From Gemmataceae bacterium (GTDB lineage: Bacteria; Planctomycetota; Planctomycetia; Gemmatales; Gemmataceae): a stretch of DNA of 64,000 bases. The DNA is taken from positions 1,379,500 to 1,443,499 of the forward strand of contig LR594585.1 in NCBI GenBank assembly GCA_901538445.1, written 5' to 3'. Under the pieces are notes generated by a model. The model saw only the letters and a program-made list of their open reading frames with translations, was not told the DNA's origin and did not search any database. Numbering within the stretch: the first letter of the stretch is position 1; each line of letters opens with the position of its first letter. Shown piece after piece: positions 56,347-64,000 of this stretch. Both the position numbers and the translations under genes were made by a program.

Positions 56347-56807
56347 TTCGCACTCCTCTCGATCAGCGAGTCCGACTCGCCGAACGTCTCGCCGGCGATT
56401 TGTTTCAGCGTTTCGCACACTTCCTTGACCGAAGCAAACGGCTTTCCGAAAACCGCCGCCGCCCCGCAGGCCAGGAGTGCGTCGTGCCTGCCCGGCCGGT
56501 CGTCAGCGGTCATGAAGCAGCACCGGACGAACGGGTCCACGGCCAGGATCGCGTCGAGCGCGGCCGGCCCGCTCGTCCCGGGCATGTTCACGTCCATCAG
56601 GACAACGTCGATCCGGATGGACGAGCGGCAGTACATTTCGACCGCCTCGGCCCCCGAGCCGGTCGAATACACGTCGAACCCCCGCTTGCGAAGTTCCCGA
56701 GTCAGGACCACGCGGAGGGCGTCCTCGTCGTCCACGACCAGGACGCACGGCGGGCTTTGGGCCGACAACGGGTTGGCACCGCCGCCCCGCGGCAAGAGCG
56801 TATTCAT
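56334..56807 (-). CDS. Response-regulator receiver protein, 157 aa
   Basis: VLVVDDEDALRVVLTREL holds the acidic pair, VLMDVNMPGTSGP the phospho-aspartate, and VFGKPFASVKEV the lysine. No output domain. Overlaps the next start by 13 bases. The partner histidine kinase is not in the window. Confidence 0.9.
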   Translation of the reverse strand: MNTLLPRGGGANPLSAQSPPCVLVVDDEDALRVVLTRELRKRGFDVYSTGSGAEAVEMYCRSSIRIDVVLMDVNMPGTSGPAALDAILAVDPFVRCCFMTADDRPGRHDALLACGAAAVFGKPFASVKEVCETLKQIAGETFGESDSLIERSAKWRN

Positions 56808-56945
56808 CAGCGACTCCTCGTGTACCTGCTCGGCCAGCGATCAACGACCGCTGTGCGGCTGGATCAGTGCCGTAGTGTCTGGACTGGCAGACTGGATTGG
56901 GTTTTCAGACCCGCAGAGCACGGGGTGAAACAATAGAAGGGCGCA

Positions 56946-57392
56946 CTAGCAGCGGAGGCGGTGGAAGACGTAGAGGATGTCGTGGGTCGTCCAGAACGGG
57001 AGATTACGGAGGTGGCCGCCGCCCAAGACGTGCCGAATCGGAGCCGGGTAAGGGGCGTCGCAAGCGTGAACTGTTCCGGCGAACCCGTCGTGATCCAGGG
57101 ACGACTTGGCCGTCCGCCCGACCGCCCTCACCGTGGGGGCCGAGTCCTGCTTGCCGCACTCACAGTGGCAGGGGGTCGGGGGCTGGCCCGGACGTTGCCG
57201 ACCGGACGCTTGCGAAGCGGCGGTGCTGGCCGGCTTCAACGGCGTGCAGCACCCGCACGACCGGAAAGCCTCATTCAACGGGGCCGACGACGCGGGCGGG
57301 GCGGCTTCGGACGATGACGCCGGACACAGACAGGGCCGTTGCCCCGCCAGTGTTGCGACAATCAGGTGAAGTACCACCAACCCCCGAAGCAT
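56946..57392 (-). CDS. Cys/His-rich secreted protein, family copy 2 (148 aa)
   Basis: A hydrophobic N-terminus precedes PCLCPASSS, then SCGCCTPLKP, PCHCECGKQ and the end DILYVFHRLRC. Layout matches copies at 48167 and 59676 more than the sequence does. AGGGGTAGTCG stands before the ATG. Probably extracytoplasmic and metal-binding; function unknown. Confidence 0.6.
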   Translation of the reverse strand: MLRGLVVLHLIVATLAGQRPCLCPASSSEAAPPASSAPLNEAFRSCGCCTPLKPASTAASQASGRQRPGQPPTPCHCECGKQDSAPTVRAVGRTAKSSLDHDGFAGTVHACDAPYPAPIRHVLGGGHLRNLPFWTTHDILYVFHRLRC

Positions 57393-57509
57393 CGACTACC
57401 CCTAACTAGACACAGACGGGCATCAATTGACGCGGGAGCCGACAAGTATCAACTTCCTTGAATTGCGACAACCCGAGATTCCACCCTTACTCTCCTCCGA
57501 TTTGTTGGG

Positions 57510-58790
57510 TCATCGCCCTTGGAGTTTTCGCAGAGCGTCGGCAGCGGTCTTGCGGACATCTTTGTTCTTGTCCTTCGTCAGCGGGGTCAGGGCGGGGATG
57601 GCTTCTTTAGCGTTCGGCCCGATCTCGCCGAGAGCTTCAGCGGCCTCCGACCGCAGGGTCTTGTCCTCACTCGTTAGCCCCTCGATCAGCACCGGGATCG
57701 CCTCCTTCACCGCCCCCTTGTCCACCTTAACCAGGGCTTCAGCGGCATGCACCCGGATGCCGGCGTTCTCGTCTTTCAGCAGCGCCTTCAGCGCCGGGGC
57801 GGCGGCCCTGGCCGGTGGCCCGATCTCCCCGAGCGTGTGGGCGGCGTCGCCGCGGACGAACGGGTCTTCGTGCTTCAGTCCCTCGATCAGGACGGGTAGC
57901 ACCAGCTTGGTGTCGCCGCTGATGTCGTGGATCGCCTCGGCGGCGTGGACCCGGACCCCGTGGTCGGTGTCCTTGAGCATCTTGGTTAGGGCCGGGACGG
58001 CGGCCTTCGCTGCGTCCTTGAACTTCCCAAGGGCGTGGGCGACGTCCCCCCGAACACCGGGGTGCTTGTCGGCCAGGGCGGCAGTGAGTGCCGGCACGGC
58101 CAGCTTGGGGTCGGCATCGACCTTACCGAGCGTCTCGGCCGCCTGCCCCCGAACCCCTTCGTCGCGGTCCTTGAGGAGCGGGACCAACGACTTGTCCGCG
58201 GCCTTCGCGTCCGCCCCGAACGCTCCCAGGGACGCGGCAGCGTTCAACCGCACCTCCGGGTCCACGTCCTTCAACAACCCGATCAGTCCCGGCACGGCCG
58301 CCTTCGCCATCGGGCCGATTTCCCCGACCCCGGCCGCCGCCGACGCCCGGACCCGCTCGTCCTTGTCTCTGAACAGGCCGATCAGGTCCGGGACGGCCGC
58401 CTTGGCATCCTCCCCGAACCCGCCCAGGGCGAACGCGGACTTCGACCGCACCTCCGGGATCGGGTCTTTGAGGAGTGCCCGGACGGCCGGGATCGCGGCC
58501 TTGGCGTCCGGCCCGATGAACCCGAGCGACTCGGCGATCTCGCCGCGGACGATGGCGTCCTTGTCCTTCAGGGCGTCGATCAGCGTAGGGATCGCCCCAG
58601 TGAAGTCGCCGTCCCCGTTCTTGCATAGATCGCAGATGGCCTCGGCCGCTTTCCGCCGGTCGTCCGGGTCGGGCTTCTTGAGGTTCGCCAGCAGTTCCTT
58701 CACGTCGGCGTCGTCGGCTCGCTTGACGCGAGCGGGACCGGATGCTGCTGCGAGGCCGAGAACAAGCACGGCGCACAGAACACGGTTCAT
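57510..58790 (-). CDS. Secreted HEAT-repeat protein, 426 aa
   Basis: A signal peptide (residues 1-20) is followed by about eleven HEAT repeats of 38 residues with the pattern DPxxxVRxxAAxALGxxGxxAKAAVPxL. GGAGATTCC precedes the ATG; the longer frame to 59558 is rejected because it crosses the EF-hand gene. Alpha-solenoid for protein contacts outside the cytoplasm. Confidence 0.88.
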   Translation of the reverse strand: MNRVLCAVLVLGLAAASGPARVKRADDADVKELLANLKKPDPDDRRKAAEAICDLCKNGDGDFTGAIPTLIDALKDKDAIVRGEIAESLGFIGPDAKAAIPAVRALLKDPIPEVRSKSAFALGGFGEDAKAAVPDLIGLFRDKDERVRASAAAGVGEIGPMAKAAVPGLIGLLKDVDPEVRLNAAASLGAFGADAKAADKSLVPLLKDRDEGVRGQAAETLGKVDADPKLAVPALTAALADKHPGVRGDVAHALGKFKDAAKAAVPALTKMLKDTDHGVRVHAAEAIHDISGDTKLVLPVLIEGLKHEDPFVRGDAAHTLGEIGPPARAAAPALKALLKDENAGIRVHAAEALVKVDKGAVKEAIPVLIEGLTSEDKTLRSEAAEALGEIGPNAKEAIPALTPLTKDKNKDVRKTAADALRKLQGR

Positions 58791-58858
58791 GGAATCTCCG
58801 GTGAAAGGAACGGGCGAGACCGCGGTCCCGCCCGAGGGTCTAAAATCTGCCACGGCGG

Positions 58859-59440
58859 TTACCGCCGCCGGCCGTTGTGCTGGTGCCGCTGGACGCCGCG
58901 GTAGCCGCCGCGGACGTTGGGCGAGTAGCTGCCGTACCGCATCAGGTTGGAGTACGCCGCCCGCTGCTGCTGGTAGGCCCGCTGTTGGGAGCGGAGCATG
59001 GCCGTGTACGGGTTCGTCCCGTACCCCCGCCCGGCGGTATAACCGCGATGCCGCTGCGGTGCCCGGTAGCCCGCCCGCCCGGCCCGGGTGTAGTTCTTGC
59101 CGCGGTTGGCCGACGCCCTGGCGTCGGCGACCACCTTGGCCTCGTACTTCTCGAACTCGGCCTTGCTGACCTTCCCGTCCTTGTTGGCGTCCCAGGCGTC
59201 CATGAAGGCGTGGTCCGGGTGCGTCTCCTTCGACCCGACCTTGTCGTCGACGGCCTTCGCGTTCGGCCCCCGGAACGTCTTGGCGAGTTCGTCGGCGTCG
59301 AGGAACCCGTCCTTGTTCTTGTCCGCCTGGGCGAAGGAGGCGTCGAGCCGGTGGTTGTTGTTGGGCGGGGCGGCATTCGCCGTCGCCGACGCCACGATCA
59401 GGGACGCGGCCCCGAAGACGGACAGTGTGACTTTCCGCAT
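58859..59440 (-). CDS. Secreted EF-hand protein with Arg/Tyr/Gln-rich tail, 193 aa
   Basis: A signal peptide (ATANA) leads to two EF-hand loops, DKNKDGFLDADE and DANKDGKVSKAE, that bind calcium. The C-terminal 80 residues are rich in Arg, Tyr, Gln and Gly. CAGGAGTACGACC precedes the ATG. Typical planctomycete secreted protein; partner unknown. Confidence 0.85.
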   Translation of the reverse strand: MRKVTLSVFGAASLIVASATANAAPPNNNHRLDASFAQADKNKDGFLDADELAKTFRGPNAKAVDDKVGSKETHPDHAFMDAWDANKDGKVSKAEFEKYEAKVVADARASANRGKNYTRAGRAGYRAPQRHRGYTAGRGYGTNPYTAMLRSQQRAYQQQRAAYSNLMRYGSYSPNVRGGYRGVQRHQHNGRRR

Positions 59441-59675
59441 GGTCGTACTCCTGCCCCGCGATCGTGCAAAGGAACCGGGTGCGGGGCAATGGCCCGGTTC
59501 GCTCGGCCGTGTGAGCCGACGCCGGGGACTTCCCGGGCCGGATGCGCTTTTGAGGCACCGCGACGACAGCAGGGCCGAAGTGCGACGTGCCGGGTGGATT
59601 TCGTCAGGACGGGGACGGGTGGCGACCACGACGAGCGGGTCGCTGCGCCGGGAGCCTGCTGAAAGGGCTAACGGA

Positions 59676-60107
59676 TCAAATGAGGAGGACGCAGTGGGCC
59701 AAGTAGATGGGCCACGCAGGCAAGGGGGTGAAGGCCGTGTTGCAATCCGACCGGTTCGGCGGCGGGGGCGGCCATTCGGCTACTACGGCGTAGTCGATGA
59801 CGAGCAGCGTGGCGGAGATGTCCGACGCCGAAGAGTCGGCGAGAAACTCGGGGGCCGCCGCCCCGCAGGACGGTTGGTGCGGCCGGGGTGCGGGACAGTG
59901 ATGGGGCTGCGAATCACGGCCCGTTTCGGCCGCGACGGCGGCTTCAACATGCCCAAGCGCCTGCCCGCCATCGGCGCAGATTTGCGATTGGATCGGGGCA
60001 TGGACCGGGTGATCGGGACAGGAAACGACGCCCCCGTCGCAGGTGCAGATGCCGGCGGGCATCAGCATCAGGACGGCCAACACGAGGTTGATGAGGCGGT
60101 ACAACAT
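59676..60107 (-). CDS. Cys/His-rich secreted protein, family copy 3 (143 aa)
   Basis: The N-terminal hydrophobic region is followed by GICTCDGG, VSCPDHPVH, HHCPAPRPHQPSC and the end PIYLAHCVLLI, which closely matches the end of copy 1 (PLYLSHCTLVI). The start has no clear ribosome site; a GTG four codons upstream is possible. Lies between the EF-hand gene and a Cus-type cluster. Confidence 0.6.
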   Translation of the reverse strand: MLYRLINLVLAVLMLMPAGICTCDGGVVSCPDHPVHAPIQSQICADGGQALGHVEAAVAAETGRDSQPHHCPAPRPHQPSCGAAAPEFLADSSASDISATLLVIDYAVVAEWPPPPPNRSDCNTAFTPLPAWPIYLAHCVLLI

Positions 60108-60271
60108 GTCCGAAGGCACCACTCTGACCGCAACAAAATCCGGAAAATTCGACCCAAGCCAGCCGCCGAATCGACAGTTCACCACACAAGTAAACCCCGG
60201 CCGGTGTCGGTGGTTTCGTGGGACCGACCGCCGCCTCGGGTAGGCCGGGCGGCGGTGGTCTTCGGCCGGCG

Positions 60272-60703
60272 TTACTTCTGCTTGAAGTCGCCCGAGTACG
60301 GCTTGGTGCCGACCTTGCCGCTGATCGTCCCCTCCCACTTCATGTCCTTGGTGAACACGTCGTGCTTGGCGGTGAACTTCGTGGACGAGCCCTTCGGGTC
60401 GTCCTTCTCCGGGGCCGGCTCCAGCGTGACCGTCGTCGCCGGGGTGGTCTTCAGCACCAGCTTGAGGTTCTTGGAGTCGATGGCCTTGAGCTTCTTCTTG
60501 TGCAGGTCGTCGTGGGTGCCGTAGACGTAAACGGTCACCGTCCCGGCCTTGGCGTCCACCACGATCTCCGGGTGGTACTCCTCCTCGCCCCACTCGACCA
60601 CGATCCCGCCGCGCGGCCCCTTGTGGTCGTCCGCCCGCGCCGCCTGGGCCGCAAACCCGCCGATCAGCCCGACCAGGGCCAGTCCGAACATCGTACGCAT
60701 CAT
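60272..60703 (-). CDS. Hypothetical secreted protein beside the RND pump, 143 aa
   Basis: AGGAGGTCGAG stands before two ATGs; residues 1-24 are a signal peptide. The mature part has an alternating strand pattern (GGIVVEWGEEEYHPEIVVDA, TVTVYVYGTHDDLHKKKL) and ends KPYSGDFKQK. It follows the second RND pump gene by 37 bases. May be a metal-binding envelope protein of that system; inferred. Confidence 0.7.
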   Translation of the reverse strand: MMRTMFGLALVGLIGGFAAQAARADDHKGPRGGIVVEWGEEEYHPEIVVDAKAGTVTVYVYGTHDDLHKKKLKAIDSKNLKLVLKTTPATTVTLEPAPEKDDPKGSSTKFTAKHDVFTKDMKWEGTISGKVGTKPYSGDFKQK

Positions 60704-60740
60704 CTCGACCTCCTGTGGATAACCGGAAACACTCTCGTCC

Positions 60741-63700
60741 TCACGGCCCGCGGTGGGCCGTGGTTCCGTCGTCACCCGCCGCGACGTGCAGCGGGATTGG
60801 CTCGTGCGTGGCGGCCGGCCCGTCGTCCAGCCCGTCCGCCGATTCATCGGCCTTGGCCAGCGCCACCGCGGCGTTCCCGCTGAACCGCAGGAACAGCCCG
60901 GGGCGGATCAGGAACTCGCAAAACGTCGAGGTGATGAGTCCGCCGAGGATGACTGTGGCCACCGGGTAGAGGATTTCCCGCCCCGGCTCCTGCCCGACGA
61001 CCACCAGCGGGACGAGCGCGATGCCCGCGGTGAGGGCCGTCATCAGCACTGGCGAGAGCCGCTCCAGACTGCCGCGGAGAACCATCTTCTCGTCGAACTT
61101 CTCCCCCTCGTGCCGCATCAGGTGCAGGTAGTGGGTGACGAGCAGGATGCCGTTGCGGGCCGCGATCCCGCCGAGCGAGATGAACCCGACCAGGCTCGCC
61201 ACCGTGAGCGTCTGCCCGCTGATGACGAGGGCCAGCACCCCGCCGATGAACGCGGTCGGCACCGCGATCAGAATCTGCGACACGATCCGGCCGGACGGGA
61301 ACAGCATGTACAGGACGAAGAACATGCCGACCAGCGACATCGCCGCCAGCACTGCGATCAGCCGGGTGGCCCGCTCCTGGCTCTCGAACTGCCCGCCGTA
61401 CTCGACGAAGTACCCCTCCGGCAGCGGCACGTCCTGGGCGACGGTCCGCCGGATGTCGCCGACGACGCCCTGGAGGTCGCGGCCGAGGGCGTTGCACCGG
61501 ATCACGATCCGCCGCCGGACGTTGTCCCGCTTCACTTGGTTGGCCCCGGCGTCCCCGCCGGTCGGCGGGGTAATGTCGGCCAGGTCCTTGAGCCGCACCT
61601 GCTCCCGGCCGCCGGGCAGGTCGAACCGGAGGTCGCCGAGGTTGGCGATGTCGGCCCGGTACGGCTCCTCCAGCCGGACCACGAGGTCGAACCGTCGCTG
61701 CCCCTCGACCACCTGGGACACCACCTCGCCGTTGAGCGCGACCTGGACGAAGTTGCCGACGTACGCCCGGTCCACCCCGTAGTACGCCAGCGCCTCGGGC
61801 CGGAGCTTGACATGGACCTCGTCCACCTTCCGCATCGGCTCGACGGCGAGCGAACTCACGCCGGGGATGCCGGCGATGGCCGCCTTGATCTGGTTGGCGA
61901 TCTTCTCCAGCGTGTCCAGGTCGTCGCCGTACAGCTTGATGGCGATCTGGGCCGTGCTGCCCGAGATCATGTGGCTGATGAGGTGGGCGAGCGGCTGCTC
62001 GACCTCCACGTCCACCCCCGGCACCTCGTCCTTGACCTCGCTCTGGAGCTTGCTGATGATCTCCTTCCGGGACTTCCCGCTCTCCGGGTTGATGACCACG
62101 AAGAACTCGTTCGCGTTCGGCGGCTCGGCGTGTTCGTCCATCTCGGCCCGCCCGGTCCGGCGCAGGAACGCGAGGATTTCCCCGTCCGGGTTCGCGGGCG
62201 ACTTCTGGAGCGACCGGAGCTTGGCGTCCACCAGCGTTGACGCCTGGTTCGAGGCGTCGAGCGACGCGCCGGACGGGAGGGTGACGTTCACCTGAACGCT
62301 CCCCTCGTCGAACGGCGGCAAGAAGTCGGCCCCGATCGTCGTCACCCGCCACGCGCAGTACCCGACTAAGAGCCAGGTGAACACCTGTATCGAGATCTGT
62401 CGGCGGATGCTGAACCGGATCAGGTACGCCCCGGCCCATTTCAGCCCGCGGAGCAGCAACCCGTCGCCGTGGTGGTGCGTGGCACCCGACCGGGCGAGCA
62501 GGTAGTACGACAGGACCGGGGTGACGCAGATGGACACTACGAGGGAGGCCAGGATCGACACGATGTAGGCGACCCCGAGCGGGGTGAAGAGCCGGCCCTC
62601 GATCCCGGACAGGGCGAACAGCGGGAGGAACACGAGGATGACAAGTGCCGTCCCGAACACGATGGCCGAGCGGATCTCGACGCTCGCCTCGTAGATCACC
62701 CGCAGCGCCGGCCGCGGGGTCGGCGATAGGCCGTTCTCGCCGAGCCGGCGGTAGATGTTCTCCACGTCCACGATGGCGTCATCGACCAACTCGCCCATCG
62801 CCACAGCGATCCCGCCCAGGGTCATCACGTTGATCGATAGCTCGACCCCGGTGACGAGGCCGACCAGCTTGAACACCAGGACGGTGAGGGCGAGCGACAG
62901 CGGGATGGCGGTGAGCGAGATGAACGTGGTGCGGACGTTCATCAGGAACAGGAACAAGATGATGAGTACCAGGACGGCCCCGACGACGAGCGCCTCGCCG
63001 ACGTTGTACACCCCGCGGTCGATGAAGTCCCGGAGCTGGTACAGGTCGGACTCGACCACCACGTCCGGCGGGAGCGACGCCTCGACATCCCGGAGGGCGT
63101 CCTTCACCGCGTCGGTCAGCGCCCGCGTGTCCACGTGCGGCTGCTTGGTGACGGTGAGCGCGACCGCCGGGTAGCCGTTGATGCTGGAGTCGCCCCGCTT
63201 AACCTGCGCCCCCTCGGTCACCCGGGCCACGTCCTGGAGCAGCACCGGCCGGCCGAGCGGCTTGCCCGGCTCGTGCCTCTCGGGAGCCTTGACGGTGATG
63301 AGCCGGAGGTCGGCGGCCACCTGCTTCGAGTCCGGGCCGAGCCGGCCGATCACCCGGATCGGCGTCTCCGCCCCGCCGGCGACCGAGTACCCGCCGGTGT
63401 GGTTGACGTTGTTCGCCCGCAGCGCGTCCTCGACGTTCTGGAGCGTGACGCCGTACTCGGCGAGCTTCACCGGGTCCACCAGCACCTGGTACTGCTTCCG
63501 CCCGCCGCCCATCGTGATGACCTGGGCGATCCCGGTGATTTTGAGGAGGCGCGGCCGGACCACCCAGTCGGCCAGCGTGCGGAGGGCGAGTTGCCGCTGC
63601 AAGTCAGACGGGAAGACGATCTCGCGGGAATGTCCGCCGACGGACGCCCGAAGCGTCTGGGAGCCGTCGGTCGCCACCGTTTGCCAGGCAGCTGCGGTAG

Positions 63701-64000
63701 CGGGGATAGGTTCCCACGCGGCGGGGTTGCGGCGGTCGGTCGGCTTCCAGACGAACAGGCCCGGGTCCGCGCCGTTCGCGGCCGGCACCCGCTCGGCGAA
63801 GTACGGCGTTCCGGCCACGGCCGCCAACTCCCCGCCCTTCGGGCCGGGCTGCCGCCGCATCCCGGCGATCATGAACTGCCCCATGATCGAACTGATCGGG
63901 GCCATCTGCGGCCGGACCCCCTCGGGCAGGTCGCCGGACACGGTGGTGAGCCGCTCCTGGACCGTCTGCCGGGCCGTCCGGATGTCCACGTTCCAGCCGA
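60741..64000 (-). CDS. Second RND heavy-metal efflux pump (CusA/CzcA-like), N-terminus off edge
   Basis: The right edge cuts the gene: WNVDIRTARQTVQERL reads as internal, since CzcA has the same region about 100 residues in. Central signs are LGGIAVAMGELVDDAIVDVE, the SRKEIISKLQSEVKDEV loop and the final helices (GIALVPLVVVGQEPGREILY). More than 1080 residues are visible. Same strand as all neighbours. A distinct pump from the one at 43-46 kb, perhaps with another metal. Confidence 0.95.
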   Translation of the reverse strand, partial: GWNVDIRTARQTVQERLTTVSGDLPEGVRPQMAPISSIMGQFMIAGMRRQPGPKGGELAAVAGTPYFAERVPAANGADPGLFVWKPTDRRNPAAWEPIPATAAAWQTVATDGSQTLRASVGGHSREIVFPSDLQRQLALRTLADWVVRPRLLKITGIAQVITMGGGRKQYQVLVDPVKLAEYGVTLQNVEDALRANNVNHTGGYSVAGGAETPIRVIGRLGPDSKQVAADLRLITVKAPERHEPGKPLGRPVLLQDVARVTEGAQVKRGDSSINGYPAVALTVTKQPHVDTRALTDAVKDALRDVEASLPPDVVVESDLYQLRDFIDRGVYNVGEALVVGAVLVLIILFLFLMNVRTTFISLTAIPLSLALTVLVFKLVGLVTGVELSINVMTLGGIAVAMGELVDDAIVDVENIYRRLGENGLSPTPRPALRVIYEASVEIRSAIVFGTALVILVFLPLFALSGIEGRLFTPLGVAYIVSILASLVVSICVTPVLSYYLLARSGATHHHGDGLLLRGLKWAGAYLIRFSIRRQISIQVFTWLLVGYCAWRVTTIGADFLPPFDEGSVQVNVTLPSGASLDASNQASTLVDAKLRSLQKSPANPDGEILAFLRRTGRAEMDEHAEPPNANEFFVVINPESGKSRKEIISKLQSEVKDEVPGVDVEVEQPLAHLISHMISGSTAQIAIKLYGDDLDTLEKIANQIKAAIAGIPGVSSLAVEPMRKVDEVHVKLRPEALAYYGVDRAYVGNFVQVALNGEVVSQVVEGQRRFDLVVRLEEPYRADIANLGDLRFDLPGGREQVRLKDLADITPPTGGDAGANQVKRDNVRRRIVIRCNALGRDLQGVVGDIRRTVAQDVPLPEGYFVEYGGQFESQERATRLIAVLAAMSLVGMFFVLYMLFPSGRIVSQILIAVPTAFIGGVLALVISGQTLTVASLVGFISLGGIAARNGILLVTHYLHLMRHEGEKFDEKMVLRGSLERLSPVLMTALTAGIALVPLVVVGQEPGREILYPVATVILGGLITSTFCEFLIRPGLFLRFSGNAAVALAKADESADGLDDGPAATHEPIPLHVAAGDDGTTAHRGP

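Noticed and set aside
58791-59558. Extension of the HEAT-repeat protein to 682 aa
   Set aside because: Covers the EF-hand gene; the signal peptide and ribosome site at 58790 mark the true start.

Overview
The window reads as part of a high-GC, Gemmata-like planctomycete plasmid or an integrated plasmid-like element. That assignment is an inference from the high GC content, the exosortase, HEAT-repeat and EF-hand proteins, and the planctomycete-style small secreted proteins; no rRNA or tRNA gene was seen that could settle it. The plasmid nature rests on stronger ground: a RepA-type initiator beside a seven-copy iteron array and DnaA boxes (24926-26270), a ParA ATPase with a ribbon-helix-helix partner and a palindrome-rich leader (23616-24860), a MobF relaxase-helicase (14474-17152), a VirD4/TraD-type coupling protein (3621-5243), a ParB-like protein and a primase-helicase-type ATPase.

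Layout. 1-3.5 kb: the end of a large serine recombinase and a run of small, mostly membrane proteins transcribed leftward with the mobilisation genes. 3.6-10.6 kb: coupling protein, ParB-like protein, ATPase, HEAT-repeat protein, orphan Phd/YefM antitoxin. 10.7-14 kb: a serine resolvase translationally coupled to a WGR-domain gene with a putative res site, then an exosortase facing a single small Cys-rich protein that carries a VPEL-type sorting tail. 14-17 kb: the relaxase. 17.6-22.8 kb: a rightward module of small plasmid hypothetical proteins, a methyltransferase-like protein and a PAPS-reductase-like protein; two copies of a ~104-nt leader with compensatory base changes precede two transcription units here. 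22.8-33 kb: an M48-type metallopeptidase, partition and replication genes, and a very large DNA-methylase/SNF2-type helicase. 33.3-34.6 kb: an excisionase-type HTH/PIN toxin-antitoxin operon with a third small gene.

34.6-64 kb is a metal-resistance island transcribed almost wholly leftward. It starts with a MetA-type outer-membrane barrel gene broken by an IS21-family element, which is itself broken by an ISL3-family element; both insertions have exact target duplications. It continues with a Zn/Cd/Pb-type P-ATPase, a MerP-like secreted HMA protein, a Cys-rich lipoprotein, a CusA/CzcA RND pump with its adaptor, a CDF exporter, a PP2C phosphatase, a fused spermidine-synthase-like membrane protein, a carbonic-anhydrase/SulP/STAS fusion, a response regulator, HEAT and EF-hand secreted proteins, and a second CusA/CzcA pump running off the right edge. 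Three dissimilar copies of an unrecognised Cys/His-rich secreted family are scattered through the island.

The most novel-looking signals are the covarying leader element (17580-17683 and 21209-21311), the exosortase and its single VPEL substrate, the Cys/His-rich secreted family with the WC-H-C-C motif shared by adaptor and lipoprotein, and the three-gene HTH/PIN operon.
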